64,000 nt of DNA, taken from positions 1,054,001-1,118,000 of the forward strand of contig JALUTQ010000038.1 in NCBI GenBank assembly GCA_032718865.1, given 5' to 3'. The notes beneath the pieces are model-generated. The model was given only the letters and a program-made list of their open reading frames with translations, was not told where the DNA came from and ran no database searches. The position numbers and the translations under genes were made by a program. Shown here in pieces: positions 54,294 through 64,000 of this stretch (position 1 is its first letter; each line of letters starts with the position of its first letter). This DNA comes from Tilletia caries. Taxonomy: Eukaryota > Basidiomycota > Exobasidiomycetes > Tilletiales > Tilletiaceae.

Positions 54294-56019
54294 TTACAGA
54301 GAACCTGCTTGAAGAAGAGTAAGCCCTGTGGTGGGCGAGCCAAACTCCTCTGCGCTGGCAGCGAGTGCCCCACGCTCCGGCTTGAACGGAGCGGCGTTCT
54401 TCTTCACGCGGCGGACGAGATCTGGGTGAGCATTGGCCCACGTTGAGCTGATGGCGATGCGAGGAATTGACTTGTGGAGTGGTGTAGTGTGGGGCTTGAG
54501 ATGTGTGGCCGCTTTGATCCTGTACGACGACAGTGATCCCGGCACCTCTTTGTCGAGCCGAGTCTGTAAGTCCTTGTTCTCTTGCGACCACCACTCTGGG
54601 ATGATCGCTCGGATGGAGTCCCTTTTGCGCGTCGCCGAACGGTCATCTTCAGGATTGTCGCCCTGCATTTGCTCCTCATGAAGCTCATCTTCTGATTCGT
54701 CCTTTTTCTACACACGCAGGAATAACCATCGCAACGGCAGCAGGTCCGAATTCCAGAGGATTCTGTTCGGCAATGGCAAGTCGTGCGTTGAGTCTCGTGT
54801 TGTGTCGCCCTCCGCGTCGGTCGTTGCGCAGTTTGTGAGCCCTTTTCTTGCTCCACCACCTCCGCACCTTTGACCTGAAGCTCGCGTGCGCTGCGTTTGA
54901 TGTTGACCAGCGTGCGTTTGCACGCGCTGCGAATATATTCAACAGAGCGTTTTTCTGGGTCGCTCGGTAAGTCATGATCATCAGCGTTCTCTGCCAGCTC
55001 CTCTGACAAGTCCGCAAGAACGGCAGAAAATTCCTTGTCGTCAAGTCGTCCATTGACCCAGTCGAGTCGCAGCAGTGGCTTTCCCAGTGGTACATGGTGG
55101 CGAAGCCGTGGATCGATGTTGGCGTCTGGATCGTCTGGATCGACTGGATCCTCCATATCCACTTCCGGTACCTCCCGCGGCCAATCTGGCGACGACTTGT
55201 CAACACTTGGGAACGATGGCCAGGCCCCCTTCGCTGCAAGTCCCATGCAGAGGCGCAGAAGACGCTCAAACGCTCGCTGTATGCGGTTGTCCTTGCGTCC
55301 ATGGCCAGTCCTTGTCCGTTTGTGAGTCCCGGACTCGTCCTCATCTGTCGATTCGTCCTCATCCTCTTGGTCCCTGGCGCGGGTGACTCCTCGCGGCAAC
55401 GTCCTTTGGGTTTGACCTTGCTGCTTCAAGATCCGAATCTCGTCTTGGGCATCGGTGAGCTGGTCTTGGGTCTCTTGAAGCGTTTTTTGGGTATCCTCAA
55501 GCGTCTTCTTGATTTCTCATTGGCCCCTCAGAACATCTTGCAGTCCATCGAACTCCACAGCATTGAGTACGATGACGATGCGCCCGTCTGTGACTCCGGA
55601 GACCTGCACGTCTTCCAGGTTTGCGATACTGTGAGTAGTAGCGAAACTGGCAGCAGCTTGGTGGTACTTGTGAAGATCTGCTTTGACCTCGTCCTTCACC
55701 CACTGTCGCATAGCTGTGTTATTCTGTTCCATAGACTCCTGTAACTGAGCGTTCAGCTCGTTGAAGTTGCCGCCGCCAGGAACGTCTGGCATGTTGATGG
55801 ACCCGGCGCCACTTGAGCCACCACGACCGCCACCACGACCGCCACGACCGCCACGACCACCGCGGCCACCGCGACCACCGCGACTAGCGGCATCTCCAAC
55901 TGCTGCTGCAGCGAACATGTACAGGTATGTTAGTCACGACTCACGTCCCCCTTTCTGCCACATTCCATGTCAAGACTCAGGTACTGACCACTGCTGTTCT
56001 GATCTTGTGTTTGCTCCAT
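54294..56019 (-). pseudogene. Second transposon gene: RGG-rich coiled-coil protein, inactivated
   Basis: Two exons by splice signals (56019-55989 and 55905-54294); the first gives MEQTQDQNSS and the intron has GTCAGT at its start and GCTGCAG at its end. The product has an RGG-type repeat (GGRGGRGG), FNELNAQLQESMEQNNTAM, a coiled coil (KTLEDTQKTLQETQDQL), an acidic region, DLSEELAENADDHD, WWSKKRAHKLRNDRRGG and a conserved-looking C-terminus ending about 54294 (SIPRIAISSTWANAHPDLV). An in-frame TGA lies at 55517-55519, just before the coiled coil, and two one-base A expansions (54869-54871, 54703-54707) break the frame. Removing two bases leaves 547 codons in one frame with that TGA as the only internal stop. 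It could be the TnpA-like partner of the transposase (inference). Confidence 0.65.
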
Positions 56020-57799
56020 GACGATTGACGACGAGGAGGAACGATAGTACGTTAAATGTCGAGACCTTGAGATTTATGAAGATGAGAGAATGTCAGGAAG
56101 GGAATAGGGAAGTAACTAGCATGGTGTGCGATGACTGTGGTTGGCTAACGTCCTTCTTTTATAACTACATATCCCAACTCAAGTGTCTCGCAACTGCTGA
56201 CCTGTTTCCTACAGCACTTGCGTCATGGTCCGATGCTGACAGTCCGATGCTGACAGTCCGATGCTGACAGCTGACGTGTTACCCAACCCCTGCTCCTTCT
56301 GCATCGGTCGTTCGCTCGATCTCACAGCTTGCCTTTCCTTTCTTCAGTCAGTCAGTCTTCTTCCGCTGTCTCCTCTAAGGACGGGCATCATGTTTCTGCG
56401 GTGGTGAGATGGTGCGTGGTGACTTTGACTTAAAGCTCTGTTTCAACCCCTGTCTCACAGTCCACCTCGATGATTATCTCAGCAACAGCTTCCCTTTGTC
56501 CTGCTTCGCCCCTGCCTGGCGCTCACAGCTACCCTGGACTGCCTCACGTACGCCGGTACGTGTCGCCAGCGGCCAGCCCATCGCTTCCTTTGCGTCGTCC
56601 GCAAGAGTCTGCAACAACAGGTCATGAACGGCGGAACGGCATCTGCGATTGTCCTGCGGTGTGTGGTTCATGCCTCGTAGAAAGCAGCGTGAATCATTGA
56701 ATGGTGCTACTGATGTCTTCTCTCATTCACCCTCAGACGATTGGACATATGCGCATCACGCATGTAGGTAGGACGGTACACTGGTACACAGCTATAGCTT
56801 CGATATCTCGACAGTCAGGTTTTATGGACTGTGGACGTGCATGACGCTAACCTCACTCACAGACCTCATGCTCAGGAGTCATGCTGTCAACACTCGTACT
56901 GACTGACTTCTGATAACATTGACATTTGACATCTCAGTTCTCACACACTGACCCCGGTAAACAGCTGCTATTCATTCGCCCTTCTTACTGACGAGTGACG
57001 AATACTGATCAGACCGACAACTGCATTTGATCGCTTGGTCTTTTTCTGTTTGGTTGCATACTTTCATTCTCCAGATCTAGCATTGCTGCACAGACGAGCT
57101 AGAATTGACGATGGACGATTGACATTTGACGTCCTCCTGACAGCTAATCTCTCCGCTCCGTGCTGACTCTTATCCCAGGCAATTGCGCATTTTGGTGTCC
57201 TACAGTCGCATACTCATAGCTCACCTTCAACATCTTGTTGGCTTTGCGTCTTATGAACCCATCCCCCATAACCCACTCCCAGATCTTTTTGAACCTCGTG
57301 CGCCGAAAGCACCGCATCACGTCCCACTTCCAGTCCATAACGTCTCCGAAATGGCGTGAATTGCATGTGTCGATCAGTACATTCATTCCACGGACGGATA
57401 CCACGCAAGAGTCAGTCTGGATCAATGATTATACTGACGACCACCTCTACACCTACATCGTCCCCACTCCCCACATTGTCTTGTGTCCAGGAATCAGCTT
57501 CGAAGAATCTAACCTCTTAACCCTTTGATTCTTCATTCTTGCCAGCATTCATCCAGATTCTAGCATGCCCGGGTCCCGGTGTCTCGTCACTCGGATCTTG
57601 TCATATCGAGCTTCCTTCTCCTATCCCCAGCTCGCATGCAGGAGATCTTGCGGTGTAGATCACGCTGCTGGTAGTTTCCGCACGCTTCCAGCTCACCCAT
57701 CACCCACTCTGTACCTTGTAGTGTTGACTGCTGTAACCCTGTCCTTAACTTGACTTGTAAATCAATTCTTTGGATACCATCAAAACGGGCAACTTGTTC
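56020..57799. other. Non-coding part of the transposon
   Basis: 1.78 kb upstream of the second gene. A tandem repeat of TCCGATGCTGACAG (three exact copies, 56229-56270) and many TGACATT/GACGA words occur. No gene seen. Confidence 0.6.
56229..56270. repeat. Three exact copies of a 14 bp unit in the transposon
   Basis: TCCGATGCTGACAG repeated three times without interruption. It may be a binding-site array for the second gene product (inference). Confidence 0.85.
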
Positions 57800-58010
57800 C
57801 TCGCGCGAGGGTGCGCGAGATGTGTGCGAGCAGCCTGGATTAGAGGGATGTGTGAACCCCGCGCTGGGCCCCGCGCTGGGCTGTGCGAGGTCTAAGCTAT
57901 CCCACGCACCCTGCGCTAGGTGTGTGCGATTGTGCAGAGCACAGACTCTCGCGCAGGGGGTGCGCTAGATGGTCTATCACTGGTCTATCGCAGGTCTGCG
58001 CGAGAGACTA
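57800..58010. repeat. Right subterminal repeat cluster of the transposon
   Basis: Repeats of GCGCGAGA, TGCGCTAG, CTCGCGCAG and GCGCTGGG within 211 bp, in inverted relation to the left cluster. Two GCCCCGCGCTGGG-like copies lie in tandem near 57858-57882. Confidence 0.75.
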
Positions 58011-58062
58011 GCTTATCCCTGATGATTGATGACTTGAGATCCTCGACACCCCAGGCTTCCCA

Positions 58063-60674
58063 GTTTTGCCTCACTAGGCTCCATTGAATGGCACTCATAA
58101 GAGCCTAACAGGGCAAAACACCGCCTTTCCTTGGTTATACATATGATGAGAAAATGAAAAGGCCTTTCTCCGCGTGGCCAACATCCCTCCTCGCAACCAT
58201 GCCTTTCCGTGCTCTTACCTGGACACCTGGATGCCATCCACATCCACACATAGTCACACAAGGTAAAGCAAGGCCTTAGTCGTTGAGGTAGCGATGAAGT
58301 TGCTTTGGGCCTCGTTTGCGCGCAACCGGTGCTGATTCTGACCACCAGCGGCCTTTCAAAGATAACTGACCCTCCCTATTTCTCAACTCTGCTGTGACTC
58401 TGACCCTTCCATACCTTCCCTTGTTTATTTTTCCAACGCTGACTGTCTCTGATATATCGCAGGGATACTTCATGAGTAACGGGGTCAATTTTGAAGTCAT
58501 TTGGATCATATCTCGCCTCTCTGTGTGCTGGTGACATTTGAATGATATGCTTATGCTTACATTTTCCATCCCATCCATCTCGATCGCTGATCCTCTCTTC
58601 TATCTGATTATCCCTTACTCCTCTCACTTGTCTTTATAGTGTATATCTTTGAAATGCAGCTTCTTTCCCTCTTCTAGCTGCGGTCCAGCACCCCTGCCGC
58701 TCTTGCGAGCACTCTAGGCTCGTCCAGGTCCTTCCTCCCTGTTTCATTTTCAGCTCGCATACATGTGAAAAGGTACGTACGCCCCCGAAACGTTCCCCAA
58801 AGCATATTTGCATACTTACATACCATTCCCTCTTCATTTCGTCACCTTCCAGGCTCTGGTTGCGTTTCAGCGACATCAGATGCCTCCAAATCCTCCGATC
58901 ACCGGTGAGTACATACTTCCTTGGATTTTCACTGCTCATATTATCTTATCACTCTCTAAATAGCTCTTCCTGACTCCATAGGGTACTCTTGTACTTGTGA
59001 AAGCTTTCTGGAGCCGCTGTGACTCTCTAACGCTCCTAGGCATATGCCAATCCTGTTTCTATCCTGTTCTTTTTCAATACACATGATTTTTCCCTTACCA
59101 TGCCCCATTCTCCGATTCAAATCTCATTCTGAAAGGCTCTATGAGCTCACAGTAAGCATATCTTTCGAACGTATACATTTTTGTGTTTTTGAAGTTTGAG
59201 GTGTTGGAAAGTCAGGTGCAGTTGGTGCACCAAGAAGTGTCTAGGCATGCACGTCGTGTCATTGTCTGGAAATTGTGAACTTCCACACACGACCATGCTA
59301 CCACTCAGAATTCAACATATAACAAAAATGGTACCTGTTTGCTTGAATGATCTCAGAGACCTTGCCTGCCGAGTTTGAGCCTGTTCTGGGCAGTACTGAC
59401 CCCACAGGGAAAGGAAAACAGGTCAGAAATCGAGCGGGAATCGAGCTGGAATCGATTTCTCACGCGTTGACGGTCACTCGTCCGCCAATACTGCTCTGAA
59501 CAGGTTCAAAGTCGGCAGGCGAGGCCCCTAAGATAGCATGAGTAGGTAGGTACCATTTTTATGTTGTGTTAAACCTTGAACAGTTGGGTGGTTCAGTTTG
59601 GTGTTCCCGAACTTCCCTGTAATTCATTGCCGCACACATTCATCGGTGGATGCGAAGTACACCTGAATGTTTAATACCCAAGAACACAACATAAATCTGG
59701 ATGTAGACGATAGGTATGTCCATTGCGAGCTCATAGAGCCTTCCAGACTGAGAATCAAATCAGAAAAGGGAGAGCGGCGGGAAAAATAGTAGCGAAGAAA
59801 GAGCGGAATGACCCCAAACAGAAATGACATATGCTAAGATCCAGTAGAAGGTCACAGAGACACAAGACAGGCTTCATAGGAACCGGTGTGGAATTAAGAG
59901 CAAGGAAATATCTGTTTGAGAGTGTGATGTATTGCTGTCAGTGGAAAGGAAGCGGAAAAAAGGGGCCAGGTGAGATGCTCACCCCTAAAGCCGACAGTCC
60001 GGGCCATAACGGGTCCTGGGAGCGCAACCAGGCTGCAGAGGCAAGCAAAAATGGGCGATAATGGTGTGTCAGTGTACAACGCTACTATGTGAGGAGTTTG
60101 AGGGTTGTACGTACCGTTATCGTGAAATAGCAGACCCAAAGCAGATAGTGGTCAGTGGACAGTGAGTGATAGCACTGAGGGACACTTACAAGGCGAGAAG
60201 AACGTCCCAGTCGCAACCAATTGTGGTTAAAATAGGTTCATATTGAAGGTATAGACTGTTACTACATGTGGAAAGAAGAAGGGGGCCAGCAGATGAAAGG
60301 GAAAGGTGAGCTGGAAACTGGAAGGGGAAGGAGAGTGTGAGCAGTGAGCCATCGTCTTAAGTCATCGATCTTTGCCGGCGCATGGGGAGGCATTTTGCAG
60401 AGCGGAATACGGCACAACCTGATCGTTCAGCACAATTCCTTCCATTATAGCTCTTTCTCTTCCAAAGCGATCTGATGTTTGATCTGGCCGCGAGCATTCT
60501 GGCGGAGGGCGAGGAGCTGGATGTGGCGATTTTAGCTGGCTGGGAGTTGAGTGAAGCCACGTGGTGACGTGGCAGCACAGTGGCTTCTGAATTCTCGCGA
60601 CACGGTGTGGCTCGCTATGTTTGCCTTGTTAGGCTCTTACTGGTGTCATTCAATGGAGCCTAGTGGGGCAAAAC
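58063..60674. mobile_element. Large decayed palindrome (foldback-like element)
   Basis: The ends are inverted copies, 58063-58119 and 60619-60674, about 57 bp and mostly identical, each with internal hairpin symmetry (GTTTTGCC...GGGCAAAAC). Further inverted pairs share a centre near 59,440: 59114-59150 with 59725-59761; 59321-59336 with about 59548-59566; 59361-59398 with 59487-59524. Weaker pairs lie near 58740-58870 and 60015-60120. The arms have diverged and shifted by indels. No gene was recognised inside. Foldback elements, or long inverted-repeat MITEs, have this structure. The left edge lies about 50 bp from the Tnp2 transposon; the right edge is 82 bp upstream of ISU1. Confidence 0.78.
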
Positions 60675-60756
60675 TCAGACGCCATAGGACATCCTCGAAC
60701 ACCTTCACCTTCACCCTCACTCGCTTCCTGACCACCACAGCATCAACACACACACA

Positions 60757-61613
60757 ATGATTCGCACCTCAGCTCGCACTCTCTTCGCATCCGCATCCGC
60801 CGCAGGAGCCTCCACCTCCGCCGGGTTCGCGCGTCCAGCCATTCTTGCAGCGTCCGCAACAGCAGCTTCCTCCGTCACCGGTGGCAGCAGCAGCAGCAGT
60901 CGCGCCGGCGCAGCCTACAGATCGCTATTCCCCACCGTCGATCGCCCCCGCTTCTACCACGAGAAGGTCATCGATCACGTACGTTCTCTTCTTCCGCCAC
61001 CGTCATCCTGGGGCTTCTGCATGCGCATTTAGCTCACACTCACACCCTTTCTTCTTCTTCTTCTTCTTCTTCTCATCTTGGCAGTACGAGAACCCGCGCA
61101 ATGTCGGATCCTTCAACAAGGCAGACAAGGACGTCGGCATCGGACTCGTCGGTGCCCCCGCCTGCGGAGACGTCATGAAGCTCTCCATCAAGGTCGACGA
61201 GAACGGCATAATCTCCGACGTCCGCTTCAAGACCTTTGGCTGCGGCTCTGCCATCGCCTCTTCCTCCTACATGACCGAGCGCGTCAAGGGCATGAGTCTC
61301 GAACAGGCCGGCCAGATCAAGAACACCGAGATCGCAAAGGAGCTGTGCCTGCCTCCCGTCAAGCTGCATTGCTCCATGCTCGCCGAGGACGCCATTAACG
61401 CCGCCATCCGTGACTACAAGAAGAAGAGGGATCTCACAGGCAACACCAAGGCTGGCCACATCGATGTCGTGAGTGGCGATACAAACCAGCATACCTCCGT
61501 TTCTTCACGCCTTGCCGAATTCTGACACACTTGATCTCTTTCATCTGCAGACCCAGGATGTCGCCACAGGCCAGACCAACGCCACACCGCACGTCGGCTC
61601 GCAGGCAATGTAA
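60757..61613 (+). CDS. ISU1: Mitochondrial iron-sulfur cluster scaffold Isu1
   Basis: Three exons (60757-60978, 61085-61468, 61551-61613), 222 residues. The first 60-70 residues are an Ala/Ser-rich presequence, then RFYHEKVIDHYENPRNVGS, where NifU/IscU homology begins. The three cluster-ligand Cys are in LVGAPACGDVMKL, FKTFGCGSAIASSS and LPPVKLHCSMLAEDA. LPPVK is the Hsp70 (Ssq1) binding motif and Asp in PACGD is conserved. Isu1 receives sulfur from Nfs1-Isd11 and electrons from ferredoxin (reduced by Arh1) to build [2Fe-2S] clusters. The C-terminal 20 residues encoded by the last exon (TQDVATGQT...) are longer than the yeast tail. One arm of the palindrome lies in its promoter. Confidence 0.96.
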
Positions 61614-62189
61614 TCCAAGATCTCACAACCCAAAATGAGAAGCGCTTATCATCCGACGCCGTGCTCTCAAGAAATACATATCTACTCCGCGTCTCGACTC
61701 TCCCACCGGGTCCAAGCTCGCCCGCTCGCTCCCATCCATCTCGACTTTCATTGCGTCTCGGTGGCGACTTCCAACAACAACATCGTGTACTTGTCCTCCG
61801 GTCTTCTTCTTCTCTCTCGGTTTCCACCCTTGATACAGCTGTTCGTAGTAATGAAGATGTGCATCTTGATCTGACAGAGGACCGGCTAACCGCCACACGA
61901 CACTACTGAGGACGAGCCACAAATTGAGATTGCCTGGCGTCCCGCGCGAGCGATCCTGCTTCACCATCTCCTTCATTAAGCAGGGGTCGCATTCCTTCTC
62001 TTAGGCCGGGGAGAATTGCTGAGTTGCCCTTCCGTTCAGACCGTTTCCTCCTCTGATCCTCGCGTGAAGCTTGTGTGGAACTGGTCAACACTGTCATGGT
62101 TCCATTTCATGAAGTAAATGTAAAGAAGTGCGTGTCATGCTCGGAGAGGATGAAAGAGTTCAATGACATGGTATGTGATCTAATGCGCT
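61614..62189. other. Convergent intergenic region (3' ends)
   Basis: 576 bp between convergent stop codons. No gene or repeat of note. Confidence 0.6.
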
Positions 62190-63517
62190 TCACAGACGCG
62201 CCTGTTGTCCCTTCGAGACGAGACCAGCGATACGAGCGATGTGTGCCTCGGCGTCGCGCTCGATGGTTTTGAGGAGATCTTCGCAGGTGGGCTGTATGAC
62301 GCGCTTAGGTGATTAGTGTACTATCAGAGGACAGGAGCAGAAGCAGATGGTCAATACTCACGATGTCATTGATCAGACCGAGGGTGATACCCGCCGTCCA
62401 GATGCCGGCCTCTGGGTCGCCCTCCGTGTAGACCTTCTTCCCGCGCTGACCCGAAACGAGCGGCTGAATCTCCTTAAACTCCACCCCACCCGGCCGGCGC
62501 TCCAACGCAACCACCTCCATCGCAACCTTGTTCTTGTACACCCGCGCCGTATTCCTCAGCGACCGGAAGATATGCACCGTATCCCGCTCAGTCGACTCGA
62601 CGATCTTCTGCTTGATCCGCTCGTGGATCTCGGACTCGACCGTGCACATGAAGCGGGTGCCCATGTTCACGCCTGCTGCGCCGAGGGCGAGGGCGGCGGC
62701 GAGGCCTTGGCCGTTGGCGATGCCGCCGGAGAGGATGAAGGGGATGGAGAGCTCGTCGGAGGCACGGGCGGCAAGGACGAGGCCGCCGATGTCGTCTTCG
62801 CCCGGGTGACCGGCGCATTCGAAGCCGTCGATCGAGAGGGCGTCGGCGCCAAACCTCTGGGAAGAGAGGGCGTGTCGGATCGTGGTGCACTTGTGGATCT
62901 GTGGGGAAAGGAAGTAACGAGTGTCAGTGGATGCAGCTGGGGATCGCGAGGAGGAAGGGGCAATGAGAAGAAACGTACGACATATGCGTTCTGCTCCTTG
63001 ACAAGCTTGATGATGGCGCCTGGGTTGTGACCTGTGGGAGATGCAGAGAGGTTCATGTGAGGAAGAAGCTGCGAATGAAGCTCCTGGTCAGTGGAAACTC
63101 ACCTGCGGTCTCGAAGATGCGCACACCTTCCTCGAGCGCGGCGCGCGTGTAGCCTTCGTAGTCCGGGGGGTTGATAGCAGGCAGGAGCGCTGTTCCACAG
63201 TACGAAAGGGAATCGTCAGTTCGCTCAACTCCTCCTGTCGTAGCAACCTGAGCCGAGCCGATAGACTCACTGAGATTGACAGCAAACGCGCCCAGGGCCT
63301 TCCTCTTCTCAGAGACCTCCGGCCGAATGAGAGCGCGCGTCTCGCGAATGGCCTTCCGGAGCGCATCAGGCGAAGGCTGCGTCAGCGCCGTGAGGACGCC
63401 GAGCCCGCCTGCGTTGGACACGCCAGCGACGAGCTTAGGCAGGCCGACGTGCTGCATCCCGCCCTGCACGACGGGGATCTCGAGCTTGAGCGCGCGGGAA
63501 AGGGCGGTTTCGATCAT
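62190..63517 (-). CDS. Nitronate monooxygenase (2-nitropropane dioxygenase family)
   Basis: Five exons (63517-63271, 63189-63103, 63031-62979, 62898-62362, 62291-62190), 341 residues. It is a TIM-barrel FMN protein: IPVVQGGMQHVGLPKLVAGVSNAGGLG, then INPPDYEGYTRAALEEGV, HNPGAIIKLVKEQNAYV, GADALSIDGFECAGHPGEDD, PFILSGGIANGQGLAAALALGAAGVNMGTRF and GITLGLINDI. These match fungal nitronate monooxygenases, which oxidise alkyl nitronates such as propionate 3-nitronate to aldehydes and nitrite. The His of GFECAGHPG is the conserved active-site residue of the family. The C-terminal part (PTCEDLLKTIERDAEAHI) is also typical. No nitrate or nitrite gene is adjacent. Confidence 0.9.
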
Positions 63518-64000
63518 GATTTGCGTGGGAGTAAGAGAAGGAGGGGAATAGGGGAGAGAAGAAAGTTAGATGGTCGTCGTGAGGAAGGTTGTTTGCGTCG
63601 CCGTTGGACGTCGAGACGTGCACTGGCCGCCGGCCGGCTACTCGACGTCAAGCCGGCCCGGAGTTGGTCGTAGAACGGGTTCAGAATGGATAATAAAAAA
63701 TTTCAAAGCCTAAGTCCTGAATTTTACCCATCCCATTTCACCCAAGTATTGAGCAGTGGGAAATTTTATTTGGCCAAATGCAACAGCTTCCTGAGACCTT
63801 CCATGTATACATACAGAGCAATTTCCGACCTGTCCTCGTCACTGCCCCAGTCTGGACTCTGGAAATTAATAGACTCGGTGGATGATCACTCATCACTCAT
63901 CAGGCACCAGAACCGATTACCGAAGCGCCGCCTCGTGGTGTTATTGCACACCGGCGCGTCCACACCACCACACCTCAGCGCAGCGCACACCACACAATGC
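63518..64000. other. Promoter-side intergenic region at the window edge
   Basis: 483 bp upstream of the nitronate monooxygenase start. A/T-rich at 63690-63780. The last bases (ACACAATGC) put an ATG at 63997-63999 after an ACC/CACA tract like that before ISU1, so a plus-strand gene may begin here, but one codon cannot prove it. Confidence 0.4.

Larger units (their letters stand above)
49670..58010. mobile_element. Two-gene DNA transposon with Tnp2-type transposase (CACTA-like), decayed
   Basis: About 8.3 kb between PRE8 and a palindrome next to ISU1. The two ends carry related clusters of CTCGCGCAGA-like words in opposite orientation: at the left GCTCGCGCAGGTCTGCG then GGTCTAGCGCA, at the right (reverse strand) TCTCGCGCAGACCTGCG then CATCTAGCGCA. 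Subterminal word clusters are typical of CACTA/EnSpm elements. Inside are two convergent genes, the transposase (plus) and a coiled-coil RGG protein (minus). I could not place exact termini or a target duplication, so the limits are approximate. Both genes are inactivated. Tnp2-type proteins are common in basidiomycete genomes. Confidence 0.78.

Noticed and set aside
1..64000. tRNA or rRNA genes
   Set aside because: I looked for B-box-like GGTTCGA(A/T)TCC and conserved rRNA segments in intergenic DNA and saw none; a covariance-model scan would be needed to be sure.

Overview
This window looks like nuclear DNA from a fungus, most likely a basidiomycete. Nearly all genes are split by short GT-AG introns (about 50-130 bp) that often carry a CTGAC/CTAAC branch motif before the 3' site. 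The DNA is GC-rich, proteins carry long low-complexity tails, and the gene set is fungal (Skt5, Tda3-like, dipeptidyl-peptidase V, Yme2, Skb5/Nbp2-like SH3 protein). The Tnp2-type transposase fits the kind common in basidiomycetes. A smut-type relative (Ustilaginomycotina) is possible, but I cannot fix the lineage.

Layout. 1-336: 5' part of a membrane protein gene leaving the window. 934-1463: a 530 bp terminal-inverted-repeat element flanked by a 10 bp target duplication. 1.8-9.0 kb: two minus-strand genes, the chitin synthase activator SKT5 and a Ubp3/USP10-type deubiquitinase. 9.4-13.1 kb: an R3H-SUZ RNA-binding protein. 13.6-31.3 kb: dense housekeeping and metabolic genes, namely acetylornithine aminotransferase, a Tda3-like FAD oxidoreductase, COPI beta (SEC26), a Dabb-fold protein, a small unknown protein, secreted dipeptidyl-peptidase V, an arylesterase/paraoxonase-like protein and YME2. 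32.1-35.6 kb: a flavin amine oxidase-like protein and a Ymr226c-type dehydrogenase. 36.0-40.2 kb: a ten-exon reading frame that joins a mitochondrial GTPase (MTG1) to a tRNA(Ile)-lysidine synthetase (TilS). 40.4-43.8 kb: a disturbed stretch with a truncated ARH1 5' fragment, minisatellites and a doubtful spliced gene. 43.8-49.4 kb: hydroxyacid-oxoacid transhydrogenase, an SH3 protein and proteasome alpha-2.

About 49.67-58.01 kb is a DNA transposon with two convergent genes. One encodes a Tnp2-type transposase, the other an RGG-rich coiled-coil protein. Both are broken. Every frameshift can be explained as a one-base expansion of a homopolymer, and the second gene also has an in-frame TGA. Next to it, 58.06-60.67 kb is a decayed giant palindrome (foldback-like) ending 82 bp before the start codon of ISU1. 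The window closes with ISU1 and a nitronate monooxygenase.

The genes do not form one pathway. Several products are expected in mitochondria (Arg8, Yme2, Mtg1/TilS, HOT, Isu1). The most unusual items are the MTG1-TilS fusion, the homopolymer-only decay of the transposon, the foldback palindrome in the ISU1 promoter, and the cut-off ARH1 fragment. All exon borders were chosen by eye from splice consensus, frame continuity and remembered family conservation. No alignment or transcript data were available.
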